Below, piece after piece: positions 25,369 to 34,611 of a DNA stretch of 64,000 nucleotides (the stretch's first letter is position 1; every line of letters begins with the position of its first letter). This stretch comes from Lentisphaeria bacterium (GTDB lineage Bacteria; Verrucomicrobiota; Lentisphaeria; Victivallales; Victivallaceae). The stretch is from the NCBI GenBank assembly GCA_900768515.1, contig CAAGDG010000097.1, positions 1 to 64,000 of the forward strand, given 5' to 3'. The translations under genes were made by a program, and so were the position numbers. The notes beneath the pieces are model-generated. The model saw nothing but the letters and a program-made list of their open reading frames with translations, did no database searches and had not been told where the DNA came from.

Positions 25369-26391
25369 ATGAATGAAGCAAATCGCCTGAAACTCGGGGC
25401 GTTCCTGCTGATCTCGATCACGCTTCTGGTGGTCAGCTTCGTCTCGGTCGGCATCACGAAACTTTTCGCGCCGAAATATCGTGCGATGACCATCCTCAGC
25501 ACTTCGGTGGAAGGTCTGGCGGTCGGGTCGCCGGTCAAGTATCTCGGCATGCCGGTCGGCAAGATTACCGCGATGGCGATGCGCGAGAAGGACGGCACCA
25601 TCGCGGTCTATTTCGACATCTTTCCTTCGGCCGTGGAGGGGGAGGGCAGCGATCCCGGTGAGGGGGATCTGGTCACGTTGTCGAACATAATGCAGCAGAA
25701 GAATCTGACCTGTTTTCTCAACGCGGCCGGTCTGATGGGGGGAAGTTATCTTGAACTTTCGCTGAACGATGCGCTGCCGGCGGCGCTGCCGCATCCGGAT
25801 TTCACGCCGCCGCCCGGAATTGTCTACATTCCGTCGCGTCCGTCGCACATCGGCAACGCGATCCAGAACGTCAGCCGGATGCTTGACGAACTGGAGAAGG
25901 TCAACTTCATCCAGCTGGCCGACAAGCTTGACGAGACGCTCGATAATGTCAGCGGCTTCCTCAATCAGAGCGAACTGCGCGAGACGCTCAAGAGCGTCAA
26001 CTCGATCTGCGTGAATCTGGAGGGATCGGTCCGGAATCTCCAGAACGTGCTCTCCGAAGCCAACGTCCGGAAACTCAATCAGACCATCGACAACGTCGAC
26101 CGCAGCATCCGGAACATCAGCGAGGTCGCCGGCAGCGACGACCTGAAACAGCTTGTCCGCAATCTTGACGCCTTCCTGGTCGAGGCGCGCACGCTGATGA
26201 CGGACCTCCGCCGGAGCGGACGGGAAGTCGGTGCCGACGCCGAGGCGCTGCGCATCCGGTTTGAAATGACGCTGACCCGGCTCGACAACACGTTGCGGCA
26301 GCTTTCCAACCTTGCGGAGAATCTCTCCGCCGATCCGAACCAGTTTGTGCGCGGCCGGCAGGAACCGCCGGTGCAGCCGGCCGGCCGATAA
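25369..26391 (+). CDS. MCE (MlaD) family substrate-binding protein
   Basis: 340 residues. A single N-terminal membrane anchor (LGAFLLISITLLVVSFVSVGI, about 10-30) is followed by one MCE domain (about 38-130): VEGLAVGSPVKYLGMPVGKI and later LTCFLNAAGLMGGSYLELS. The C-terminal half (about 170-325) is a long helical region rich in LDNV/LRQLSN-type heptads, as in MlaD/PqiB proteins that form hexameric channels for lipids across the periplasm. It is the third gene of the lipoprotein-permease-MCE operon. The substrate is presumably phospholipid, by family knowledge only. Confidence 0.9.
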   Translation: MNEANRLKLGAFLLISITLLVVSFVSVGITKLFAPKYRAMTILSTSVEGLAVGSPVKYLGMPVGKITAMAMREKDGTIAVYFDIFPSAVEGEGSDPGEGDLVTLSNIMQQKNLTCFLNAAGLMGGSYLELSLNDALPAALPHPDFTPPPGIVYIPSRPSHIGNAIQNVSRMLDELEKVNFIQLADKLDETLDNVSGFLNQSELRETLKSVNSICVNLEGSVRNLQNVLSEANVRKLNQTIDNVDRSIRNISEVAGSDDLKQLVRNLDAFLVEARTLMTDLRRSGREVGADAEALRIRFEMTLTRLDNTLRQLSNLAENLSADPNQFVRGRQEPPVQPAGR

Positions 26392-26404
26392 GGGAGTCTC
26401 CGGT

Positions 26405-28489
26405 TCAGAGCATCCGGGCCGAGGAGATCACTTCTCCCTTTTCGTCGCGGTGGAACTCCGCTTCGAGCACGCCGCCCGGAACCCGGAGGCGGTAGAAGCC
26501 GCTCCGCAGCGGTCCGGGCCGGGGATCGAACCGGAACTGTTTCCAGCCCGGTTCGGTCGGCTGAAGGCCGAAGAGATGGCGCACGATCAGGTTGCCGGGA
26601 GCGCTTCCCCACGGATGGACGAAACTCATATTGGGCTTGAGTTCGGGATTCCACGCCTCGGTGGTGCAGGTCGCGCCGCGTTCGATCATGCCGAGCCAGC
26701 TGCGGTCGGAGTTCGAAACCATCAGTTCGACCGCCCGCGTTTCCCGGCGCTGTCGGAAGAGCGCCTCCAGATAGAACTGGGCGCCGTAGACGCTGCACCG
26801 CATCCCCGCCCGGTCGAGGAAGTCGGCGGCGCTTTCCGCCTTTTCCGGGTCGGCGAGGCCGAAGGCGACCGCGAACACATTGGCGTGAAACCCGGCGTGC
26901 TTCGACTTCGGGTGATCGATGAAGAGCTGTTGTTCCGGGTCGTAGAGCCGGGTGTTGAAGGCGTGCCGGACCTCCTCCGCCTGCGCCGCCCGTTCCCGGG
27001 CGTCGGCGTCGCGGCCGAGTGCCGCGGCCAGTTCGGCGAGAGAGACCAGGTCGAGGTAGAGGAATGCATTCGGGACCGCGGATTCCGGCCCGAATTCGTA
27101 GCCGTCCCGGCAGGAGGGGGGCCAGTCGACGATCACCGGCATGGGAAATTCCCGGACCAGGCCGTTCCGGATGGAACGGTGGAAGGAACATTCCCGGTCC
27201 AGCCGGTCGTAGAGTTCTTCGACCAGTTCGAGGTCGCCGGTGTGCATCCAGTACTCCCGGACCAGCGGGATCAGGAACATCCGCCATTCACACGGCCAGG
27301 TGAGATGGTTCATCTGGTAGCGGATGGTCCGGCGGGCCACGGCGGTCCGGGATTCCATTGCAAAGTGGGTCAGCATGTTGATGTAGTCGTCCGCCTCGTA
27401 GGCCATCCGTTCCCGGCTCGGGCAGTCGTAGTAGACGTCGAGCGTGGTCTGCCGGATCGAATTCCGGCAGAGCCGCCAGACCTGTTCCAGGCGGGGGTCG
27501 GAGCAGCGGAATTCCGAGTCGTCCTCCGAGAACGGCGCGTGAAATGCGATCGCCGCGATCTCTTCTCCGGTGAACGCCCCCGGCCAGCCGACCAGCTCCG
27601 CATAGCGGAAGGAGCGCAGCCCGAAGTGGGCGAGGGTCGCCCCCCCTTCCGGGAAACGCCACCCCTCCTGATAGCAGTTGCCGGTCCGCATCTGGAAGCG
27701 GACGCCGCCGGAGGGGAGCAGCTCCTCGCCGAGGCGGAGTTCCACCAGGGCGGCGGCCGGGCAGCGCAGTTCGATCGACCCGATCATGTGCGTTCCGAAA
27801 TCGACCCGGACCCGGCCGTCGGCGAGGCGGACCACCTCCTGCGCCGAGGTCCGGAAGAATTCGCCGCCGGGCGCCTCCGGCGGTTCGATCGGATAGATGT
27901 CGCCGGGCGCCAGCTCCCGCGCCGATTCCCAGCCGGAGTCGTTGAAGCCGGGGACGAGCCAGCCGTGCGGAAACTTCCTCCCGTCGATGTTCTCCGGATA
28001 TTCTCCGGGGCCGGACGACCCCTTCGGAAACGAAATTCCCGGTTTCTCCCAACAGACGGGAGAGTAGATGTCGTTTGCCGGCAGCAACTTCCAGTCATGA
28101 TCGGAAACCAGTTTTCTCCGGCTGCCGTCGGCGAGACGGAGGTCGAGCACGATCGAGACGCCGTAACGTTCCGCGCGGGAGATTACGCCGAGCACATTCG
28201 CTCCCAGCCGCAGCAGTGCGCTCACATCGAACACCGATTCGGAGACATTCCCGGAGACCACCGGGCGCATCGGACCCGCGCCGACCGGAGTTTCGTTGAG
28301 AAAGAGCCGGTACTTGAGAAAGCTCCCGGCCAGCAGCCAGTTGTGGACGCAATCCGGCTGCTCCATCCACTGCGGCCAGGCGTAGGAGTGGGGGTCGGCC
28401 GTGATGCGCAGTTCCGCCTTTTCGACCGGCTGTCCGAGCCGGAATTCCCGGCGGAGAAAGGTGTTGCCGGGACCGCCGATATAAGACAT
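26405..28489 (-). CDS. GH78 alpha-L-rhamnosidase
   Basis: Removes terminal alpha-L-rhamnose from glycans; cytoplasmic by the lack of a signal peptide. 694 residues from the ATG at 28489, which has GAGGAGAG upstream; the further open extension is not conserved. Lectin-like N-terminal domains (about 1-290) include the lead strand NTFLRREFRLGQPVEKAELRI. The six-hairpin catalytic domain has the family motif DCPSRERMAYEADDY, with likely catalytic acids in that block (Glu) and in TEAWNPELKPNMSFVHPWGSAP. The C-terminal beta domain has GVLEAEFHRD. It stands alone and is divergent from a META lipoprotein gene. Confidence 0.88.
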   Translation of the reverse strand: MSYIGGPGNTFLRREFRLGQPVEKAELRITADPHSYAWPQWMEQPDCVHNWLLAGSFLKYRLFLNETPVGAGPMRPVVSGNVSESVFDVSALLRLGANVLGVISRAERYGVSIVLDLRLADGSRRKLVSDHDWKLLPANDIYSPVCWEKPGISFPKGSSGPGEYPENIDGRKFPHGWLVPGFNDSGWESARELAPGDIYPIEPPEAPGGEFFRTSAQEVVRLADGRVRVDFGTHMIGSIELRCPAAALVELRLGEELLPSGGVRFQMRTGNCYQEGWRFPEGGATLAHFGLRSFRYAELVGWPGAFTGEEIAAIAFHAPFSEDDSEFRCSDPRLEQVWRLCRNSIRQTTLDVYYDCPSRERMAYEADDYINMLTHFAMESRTAVARRTIRYQMNHLTWPCEWRMFLIPLVREYWMHTGDLELVEELYDRLDRECSFHRSIRNGLVREFPMPVIVDWPPSCRDGYEFGPESAVPNAFLYLDLVSLAELAAALGRDADARERAAQAEEVRHAFNTRLYDPEQQLFIDHPKSKHAGFHANVFAVAFGLADPEKAESAADFLDRAGMRCSVYGAQFYLEALFRQRRETRAVELMVSNSDRSWLGMIERGATCTTEAWNPELKPNMSFVHPWGSAPGNLIVRHLFGLQPTEPGWKQFRFDPRPGPLRSGFYRLRVPGGVLEAEFHRDEKGEVISSARML

Positions 28490-28558
28490 CTTTGAAGCTC
28501 TCCTCTGTAGTTGCAGAAAGGAAACGGGGGGTGCCGCACCGAATCCTGCTCCACTTTC

Positions 28559-28586
28559 AATATACCGTTCCAGGAAGGAAAAGCAA
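28559..28586 (-). promoter_or_regulatory. Promoter of the GH78 gene
   Basis: On the minus strand there is TTGCTT (28581-28586), a 16-base spacer and TATATT (28559-28564). Confidence 0.5.
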
Positions 28587-28602
28587 GCGGTCGGTTTCCG
28601 AT

Positions 28603-28631
28603 TTGACTTCCTTTCCGGAGTGTGATATCGT
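28603..28631 (+). promoter_or_regulatory. Promoter of the second META lipoprotein
   Basis: TTGACT (28603-28608), a 17-base spacer and TATCGT (28626-28631) lie 54 bases before the start codon. Confidence 0.6.
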
Positions 28632-28685
28632 AAAGGGGCGGATCCGATCCGCCCGACGGATTTTGGAAAAAGGGGAATCAAACGG

Positions 28686-29165
28686 ATGAACATTCAATTT
28701 GTACTGTCACTGTTCGTAGGGGCGGCCGCCGCGGTCGCCGTTCCCGCTCTGACCGGGTGCGCGGAACTGCAGGAGGGCGCCGCCGCCGTCAACCGGACCG
28801 CTGCCCGTCTCGCCCTGACCGGTTCGGTCTGGACGCTCGATCTTGCCACGCTCGCCGGAGCGGAATCCGGCTGGGAGAAGCCGGAGCGGGAGATCACGCT
28901 CAACATCACCGGGCGCCGGGTTTCCGGGGTTTCCGGGGTCAACCGTTATTTCGGCGCGGTTGAATTCGACACCTCCGCCCGGACCATCCGGTTCGGGGAG
29001 CTGGGCGCGACCCGGATGGCCGGACCGGGGCTCTCCTATGAAACCGCCTATCTGAAGATGCTCTCCACCGTGACCGCCTACCGGATCAGCGGAAATGTGC
29101 TGACGCTGATGGCCGGGGAGAAGCCGGTGGCGGAGTTCTCCTGCGTCAGGCAGCCGGAGAAGTAA
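28686..29165 (+). CDS. META-domain lipoprotein, second copy
   Basis: 159 residues, a paralog of the lipoprotein at 20512-20952. The signal peptide runs to the lipobox LTGC (Cys near residue 25). The META domain has LTGSVWTLDLATLAG, then a VSGVNRYFGAVEFD core, IRFGELGATRMAGPG and the final VLTLMAGEKPVAEFSC strand. In the first copy the matching blocks are GGVNGFFGSATVD and IRFSENMGATLMAGP. The function is unknown beyond the family link to envelope stress. It is a single gene with its own promoter. Confidence 0.78.
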   Translation: MNIQFVLSLFVGAAAAVAVPALTGCAELQEGAAAVNRTAARLALTGSVWTLDLATLAGAESGWEKPEREITLNITGRRVSGVSGVNRYFGAVEFDTSARTIRFGELGATRMAGPGLSYETAYLKMLSTVTAYRISGNVLTLMAGEKPVAEFSCVRQPEK

Positions 29166-29250
29166 ACGCTTCTCCGACCGTCCGATGACGCTTCCCGGCC
29201 CTGGAGGAAAATGGAGGAGGGGAACTTCCCGGGCGGGGAGGCGCGGGATG

Positions 29251-30297
29251 TCACCGGCAGTACTTGACCAGCTTGCTCTCCTGCAGAACGACTTTCCCTT
29301 CGCGCCCGCCGCAGCAGTAGGCCAGGAGCAGGGCGTCGGGCCGGAAGTACATGGAGGTGTAACAGTAGCCGCGGCCGGGATCGTCTTCGAGGACATCCCG
29401 GTGTTCCCAGCTCTGTCCCTGGTCGGCGCTGGAGGCGATCACCAGCGGGGTTCTCCCCCAGGAGCTTTCGAGGTAGTCGCCGCGATGACTGATGTCGTTC
29501 CAGACTGCGTACAGCCTGCCGTTGAAGTCGTTCTTTTTGATGCTGAGCGGAGAGAGTGGAGAGGCGAATTCAGAAACCTCCGGTCGAGACCAGTGCATTC
29601 CGTCGTCAGAACTTCTTGACACCATCTGGTGACCGGCATCGGTTCTCATGAAGCAGAGGAGTTTACCCGGCGCGGCTTCGACCACGGCCGGTTCCTGCAG
29701 TCCGCTGACGCTCTCCTGTTCCGGCAGAATCCAGTTTGCCGCCTCGTAAAAGCTCTCCCCTTCATCGTCGGAACAGTAGATCAGCGTTATGGCGGCGGAA
29801 CTGTTGCCGGTGAGATTGAGCGGACGGTGCCAGGCCACCGGTACCAGAATCCGGCCGTTCGCAAGCTGGATCACGCGGTCGTTGTTCAGCACGAACCAGC
29901 CCGGGAATGGAATTACCGGACGGGCTTCCGACCAGGTGACTCCGTCATCTTCGGAAGTCTTGACCATGGGCATGCAGACCGGGACCCGGTTTCTACGCCG
30001 GCACTTTCTCAGATAAAAGAGCAGGATTCTCCGAGAGTGGAGCCGCAGAAAGGAGACGCTCATCACATTTTGCGCGTCATTGTGTGCCACGAGCAGTTGA
30101 TCTTCCTCGCTCCAGTTTTCGCCGTCGTCGGGGGACTCCCGGGAGACGATGTCGCAGGGATCGTCATCCCGCCAGCCGCCTCCGGAGTAGCGGCTGTAGG
30201 CGTAGATCAGTCGACCGTCATCGAGTTTCAGGAACGCGCCTTCCGATTTTCTGGGGTGCAGCGGGTCCGATTGCAGCAGCAGTAAATTTTTTTTCAT
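29251..30297 (-). CDS. BNR-repeat sialidase-like protein
   Basis: A six-bladed beta-propeller of 348 residues with Asp-box repeats: SPDDGENWSEEDQ, SEDDGVTWSEARP, SDDEGESFYEAAN, SSDDGMHWSRPEV and SADQGQSWEHRDV. The fold is that of GH33-type sialidases and related exo-glycosidases. An N-terminal RKSEGAFLKLDDGRLIYAYSRYSGG carries an Arg in the region of the arginine triad. No signal peptide is seen. The gene lies 12 bases after the SSS symporter on the same strand, so uptake of the same sugar followed by cytoplasmic processing is plausible. True sialidase activity is not certain in this broad family. Confidence 0.75.
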   Translation of the reverse strand: MKKNLLLLQSDPLHPRKSEGAFLKLDDGRLIYAYSRYSGGGWRDDDPCDIVSRESPDDGENWSEEDQLLVAHNDAQNVMSVSFLRLHSRRILLFYLRKCRRRNRVPVCMPMVKTSEDDGVTWSEARPVIPFPGWFVLNNDRVIQLANGRILVPVAWHRPLNLTGNSSAAITLIYCSDDEGESFYEAANWILPEQESVSGLQEPAVVEAAPGKLLCFMRTDAGHQMVSRSSDDGMHWSRPEVSEFASPLSPLSIKKNDFNGRLYAVWNDISHRGDYLESSWGRTPLVIASSADQGQSWEHRDVLEDDPGRGYCYTSMYFRPDALLLAYCCGGREGKVVLQESKLVKYCR

Positions 30298-30308
30298 TGG
30301 ATGATTCT

Positions 30309-32615
30309 CTATCTTTCGGGATCATTTCCCTGTTTTTCGATCGCGTCGAATTCAGCTTTGTCCGCCAATGAGACGTGTCCTTCGACCATGCCGTTGTCGA
30401 AGATGTTGACCCGGGTCCGTTCCCGCAGGTCGCGGAAAAGGCGGAAGAGATCGAGTGTTCCGCAGATTCCGAACCAGACCGTCGAGATTGCGGCCACCAC
30501 CGCCGGAATCAGCAGATTGACCATGAAAAAGTATTCCCCCCACCACTCGACCGGTCGCGGCGAGACGGCGTTCCAGACCAGAACCCCGACAAACACCAGC
30601 AGAAACGAATAGATGAAGCTGTAACCGAAAAAGAACCACGCGATCACCCGGTCGCTCCGGGTGTATTCCGGGGTAATGCCGACCAGATGGGAGAACAGGT
30701 TGCGGAACGACCAGGGCAGACGGATGTCCCTTGTTCCGTCGATCGCATATTTTCCCCGGTGGAGCATCTGGTCCAGATTGAACGGCTTCTTGCAGGTCAT
30801 ACGGGAGACAAGGCAGTACAGCAGAAAACTTGCCGCCATGGTGATGAAGTAAAATTCATAGGAGTTGATCGGACACTTGACCGCATCCATCTTCCAGATG
30901 ATATAGGGGGAGAACGGCGCGGATGCCGCCGCCAGGAAGCCGCTCACCTCCTCCACCAGGTTGTTGTGAACAAGGAACGGGTAGACCGTGTCCGCCCAGT
31001 TGCGTTGCAGAAAGATGCCGGTGACCGAGAACAGCATGCCGACGATCAGGCTGGTGAATGCTCCGGCCGTGGTCCCGAAACGGCTGTAGAGGCCGAAGAT
31101 CATCACCGGGCCGCAGCCCCCGAGCCACATCATTGTCATGATCGTTACGAAGAGCGTGATGTAATCAAGCTGGGCCATGAACAGCGATCCGCAGAAAAAG
31201 AAGACTCCGACGCCGATGGAAACCAGCCGGATCGTCCGGATGTGCTGTTCCGGCGTGAAAGGGGTTTTGCGCAGGGGCAGAATGATATCCTGCGTGATGG
31301 TCAGCGCCGCACTGTAGATGCGGGAATCGTCGGTTGAAAGCATCGCCAGCACCATCAGCAGACCGAAGCAGCCGAGCATGATCGGCGGAAAGAGGTTGCG
31401 CATCGATATCGCCGTCATCATCTGGTAATAGAGGGTGCGGAACTCCTGGAACACCGCGTTCCCCTTTTCCCCTTCAAGCAGCGTCCGGTGGATGGTGTCG
31501 AGGTAGGGGGTATCGAGGTTCTCTCGGTCGCTCAGCGGCGCGTCGATGCCGATGGTGTGGATCTGTTCCGGAATTGCGCCGGTTTCCGTGATGATTTTTT
31601 CACGCATGGCCGGATCCTCGATGATGTCTCCGGCGATGCGGCTGACCAGCTGGATGCGGATCGCCCTGCCGGTCGGAGCGAAGTCCCGATGGTTCAGCAG
31701 GGTGATGATGGCGATTGCGATCAGCAGATAGAAGATTACGCCGAGGGTGTTGCGCCAGGTGCCGAGCAGTCCGGCCATTTTTTGCTCGTGAGGAGATCTG
31801 GCCGCGGAGGTGACTCCCGCCCCAATCCAGCTGGCACGGTGGACAACGATGTTGATGAAGCCGATGATCACCATGACAACATTGAAATCCCGCAGCTCTT
31901 CGACGTCGAACGGATTGAGAAAGCTCTCTCCCGGAACGCGGTCCATCATGACCTGGACGATCTCCCCTTCCCATGAGAATCTGCAGAAAATGAAGATCGC
32001 CAGCACCGCGAGAAGCGGATAGCAGAGCATCCCCTGAATCGCGTCGGTGATGACCAGCGCCAGCGTCCCCCCCATGCAGATCAACGAGATCGCCATGACC
32101 AGAACCAGTAGAACCAGTGCCATGAAGGTCGGAACTTCCAGTCCGAAACAGGAGAAGGACGAGGGCAGGTCGAAGAAATAAATGAAAAAACGTGCAGCCA
32201 CCGCCGGCATGATCATGTTGGCGAGCATCTCCGAAATCGAACGCAGAGAAGCGGCGAAAATGCGGAGCGGACGGTTGTAACGCATCTCCAGAAACTGTCC
32301 CAGCGACATCGCCTTCGTCTCCCGGAACCGGTAGGTGCAGTAGCCGGTCAGACTGATCAGCAGAGAGAGCGGAAGGATGAACCCGTTCCAGAAATTGAGC
32401 GCGAATCCCGTCTTGTACTGGCTTTCCACATAGGCAACCAGACCGATGATGGAGAGTGCGGTGGCGACGTCTCCGATGCTGATGACGTAGCGGCCGCAGA
32501 GACGGCCCGCCACCAGGAAGTCGGCGACGCTTCGAATGTATTTCCGTGAAAGAAAACCGGTGTACAAAACCACCGCCACCGGAATGATCACGATCAGCCA
32601 GTCAATCAGTTTCAT
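30309..32615 (-). CDS. Sodium:solute symporter (SSS) family transporter
   Basis: An integral membrane transporter of 768 residues that would use the sodium gradient to import a small molecule, most likely a sugar. It opens with LIDWLIVIIPVAVVLYTGFLSRKYIRSVADFLVAGR, the typical SSS start. It has about 14 hydrophobic segments, with a hydrophilic insertion at about 325-385 and a longer soluble part near 660-690. The C-terminal tail is charged. No clear Shine-Dalgarno is visible before the ATG at 32615, and a hairpin lies in the 115-base gap to the GH18 gene. The neighbours (GH42, GH18, sialidase-like) suggest an amino-sugar or sialic acid substrate, but this is inference. Confidence 0.88.
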   Translation of the reverse strand: MKLIDWLIVIIPVAVVLYTGFLSRKYIRSVADFLVAGRLCGRYVISIGDVATALSIIGLVAYVESQYKTGFALNFWNGFILPLSLLISLTGYCTYRFRETKAMSLGQFLEMRYNRPLRIFAASLRSISEMLANMIMPAVAARFFIYFFDLPSSFSCFGLEVPTFMALVLLVLVMAISLICMGGTLALVITDAIQGMLCYPLLAVLAIFIFCRFSWEGEIVQVMMDRVPGESFLNPFDVEELRDFNVVMVIIGFINIVVHRASWIGAGVTSAARSPHEQKMAGLLGTWRNTLGVIFYLLIAIAIITLLNHRDFAPTGRAIRIQLVSRIAGDIIEDPAMREKIITETGAIPEQIHTIGIDAPLSDRENLDTPYLDTIHRTLLEGEKGNAVFQEFRTLYYQMMTAISMRNLFPPIMLGCFGLLMVLAMLSTDDSRIYSAALTITQDIILPLRKTPFTPEQHIRTIRLVSIGVGVFFFCGSLFMAQLDYITLFVTIMTMMWLGGCGPVMIFGLYSRFGTTAGAFTSLIVGMLFSVTGIFLQRNWADTVYPFLVHNNLVEEVSGFLAAASAPFSPYIIWKMDAVKCPINSYEFYFITMAASFLLYCLVSRMTCKKPFNLDQMLHRGKYAIDGTRDIRLPWSFRNLFSHLVGITPEYTRSDRVIAWFFFGYSFIYSFLLVFVGVLVWNAVSPRPVEWWGEYFFMVNLLIPAVVAAISTVWFGICGTLDLFRLFRDLRERTRVNIFDNGMVEGHVSLADKAEFDAIEKQGNDPER

Positions 32616-32730
32616 TTTTTCGTTCGTTTTTCAGGTACGTCTGGATTGAGGACGGGGGGCACCCGTGTTCCGGACCGGCGTTCTTTTTGTGCCGTGACGC
32701 CGGAGTCCGGAATCGGTCGGAGAGATGTTT

Positions 32731-33864
32731 TCAGCGGTTTTCGCGCATCATGGCGTCGACAGGTTCGGCGAGGAGGTGGCGCCCGTACCGTGCTCCTTCC
32801 GCCGGAGGAAGGTAGTCGTAGTGGAACTCCCACCAGAAGACGCCCCGGTATTTCTTTGCGAGGATGAAATCCACTTTCATGCGCAGACTGCGGAGGTTGT
32901 CGATCGAGACGAAATCCTTTCCGTCGGGACTGAAATAGTAGGGAACGCCGTGGGGGGCGTCCCACTGCTCAGTCCAGCCTTTTTTCAGCAGACCGTCCAG
33001 TTCCGTGTACTGGAAGTAACGGCCGCGGCGGTTCAGCGTTTCAGGATAGACTTTTTCCGGGACCACGTCGGTGTAGTGGAATCCGTAGGAGGCGAGTCCC
33101 ACACAGATTTTGGAAGGATCGAAACGGTCCCAGTTCTGGTTCAGCGACAGCTTGATGAAATCCAGCGGGGTGTTGTGTTTCGCCTTGTTGCCCCAGTTGC
33201 CGTGTCCGAGGTCGTAGGTCATGATGTTGATCCAGTCAAGGTTATCGCTCAGCTCCCGGACCTGTTCCGGAGTGAACTTCCAGTGGGTATGCAGCGCCGT
33301 TGTCAGATAGTACTTCTTTCCGGTGTCGAGCCGGTTCAGCGCGCGCCGCAGCTCTTTGATCAGTTCGATGTAGTGGGGGATGACCAGCGTGTTTTCCCAG
33401 TCGATCTCGATGCCGTCAAAGTCATATTTTTTGCAGAATTCCGTCAGAACTGCTGCAAAGATTCTGCGTTTTTCCGGAGTCCCGGCCATATTGGGAAAAT
33501 CTCCCCGCGCCAGGACGGAAGGCAGTGAAACCAGCGCTTTCGCTTTCGCCTCATGAATCTTCCGGATCAGTTCCGGCGTCAATCCTTCGCCGCGGCGGGC
33601 GGCGGGATAGGCGTGGTCGGTAACGAACTTCTTCATGGACTGGTCCAGATCTTCGAAGTCATCCGCGCCCCACTTCGGACCGGCGATGATGTAGTAGAAG
33701 TCAAATTTGGTGAAGTCCGCTTGTTCAAGATCCCTTTCCCCCGAGATTTTATCGGCGATGAAGTAGGTTGCGTGGACAAAATCCCGATGGGACTCCCCCA
33801 TGGCTTGAAAGATGGCGGAAAACAGGATGAGAACGCAGAACAGAAACCGGTGTCGTTTGAACAT
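32731..33864 (-). CDS. Secreted GH18 glycosidase (chitinase/ENGase-like)
   Basis: 377 residues with a signal peptide (RHRFLFCVLILFSAIFQAMG). A GH18 TIM barrel: SLPSVL as the second-strand motif, then DFDGIEIDWEN at about 148-158. In the DxxDxDxE signature the second Asp is Glu (E153), while D155 and the catalytic E157 are kept. INIMTYDLGHG supplies the Tyr/Asp that help substrate-assisted catalysis, and a final GVFWWEFHYD strand is typical. It acts on beta-GlcNAc linkages in this family (chitin, or N-glycans by ENGase-type members). It lies in the operon with GH42 and a symporter. Confidence 0.85.
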   Translation of the reverse strand: MFKRHRFLFCVLILFSAIFQAMGESHRDFVHATYFIADKISGERDLEQADFTKFDFYYIIAGPKWGADDFEDLDQSMKKFVTDHAYPAARRGEGLTPELIRKIHEAKAKALVSLPSVLARGDFPNMAGTPEKRRIFAAVLTEFCKKYDFDGIEIDWENTLVIPHYIELIKELRRALNRLDTGKKYYLTTALHTHWKFTPEQVRELSDNLDWINIMTYDLGHGNWGNKAKHNTPLDFIKLSLNQNWDRFDPSKICVGLASYGFHYTDVVPEKVYPETLNRRGRYFQYTELDGLLKKGWTEQWDAPHGVPYYFSPDGKDFVSIDNLRSLRMKVDFILAKKYRGVFWWEFHYDYLPPAEGARYGRHLLAEPVDAMMRENR

Positions 33865-33909
33865 TTTTTTGACTCTTTCTGATGATGGGATTGACCGCTG
33901 CGGAAGAGA

Positions 33910-34611
33910 TTATTCCGTTTCCTTAACCGGCAGTTCGTTGTTTTTCGAGACGTAATAGGCATAGTTCCAATCGTCCAGGCTCTTGACGTCGCGCACCGCC
34001 GCCACGTGGCCGTCCAGGAACAGCATGTTGGCGGCGCGGGTGTGTCCCAGCCGGACGGCAGCCCAGTTTGTATCCGGACGGATGGTGGAAATCTGAATCT
34101 GTCCCTGATAGTAGATGCTGTCGGTCAGCAGATAGTAGTTGGAGGAGTTTTCCACCCGGCCGATCGGAATGCCGCGCCAGTTCGCGCCGAGGCTGATTTC
34201 TTCGGGACGCTCTTCGAAGAACCCGTAACTCCGGTTCTGGTAATAGGAGCTTCCGTCCGGAACTTTGTCCCAGGGATCGTCTGCGCCGGCGGTTCCAGGT
34301 TCGTAATCGGGGCAGAACGCCAATCGTAGCGCAAGATAGTTGAGGTAGAACAGCCGGGTGCACCACTCTTCTCCGGCGATGAATCCCTTGCGTTGGATGT
34401 AGCCGTTGTAATCATCGGCGTAGAAGACGAACGCGGATCCCACCTGTTTGAGATTGTTGAGGCAGGAGGCCGCCCGCGCCTTCGCCCGTGCCTGGTTCAG
34501 CGCCGGAAGCAGCATCGCTGCCAGAATGGCGATGATCGCGATCACCACCAGAAGTTCGATCAGGGTGAAACTGGTTCGCGGCGCTGACTTCGATCTCAAT
34601 GTCTGTTTCAT
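33910..34611 (-). CDS. Prepilin-type protein with H-x9-DG motif
   Basis: 233 residues. After a short basic leader, the type IV pilin/pseudopilin signature is clear: [20 protein letters not shown]. Processing before Phe and N-methylation are expected of the family. A globular domain follows, and near the C-terminus [18 protein letters not shown] carries the H-x9-DG motif of the large DUF1559-like group seen in hundreds of copies in Lentisphaerota and Planctomycetes genomes. The function is unknown. The ATG at 34611 overlaps the GH42 stop (ATGA), so it is coupled to a beta-galactosidase. The longer frame upstream is a shadow of GH42. Confidence 0.9.
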   Translation of the reverse strand: MKQTLRSKSAPRTSFTLIELLVVIAIIAILAAMLLPALNQARAKARAASCLNNLKQVGSAFVFYADDYNGYIQRKGFIAGEEWCTRLFYLNYLALRLAFCPDYEPGTAGADDPWDKVPDGSSYYQNRSYGFFEERPEEISLGANWRGIPIGRVENSSNYYLLTDSIYYQGQIQISTIRPDTNWAAVRLGHTRAANMLFLDGHVAAVRDVKSLDDWNYAYYVSKNNELPVKETE

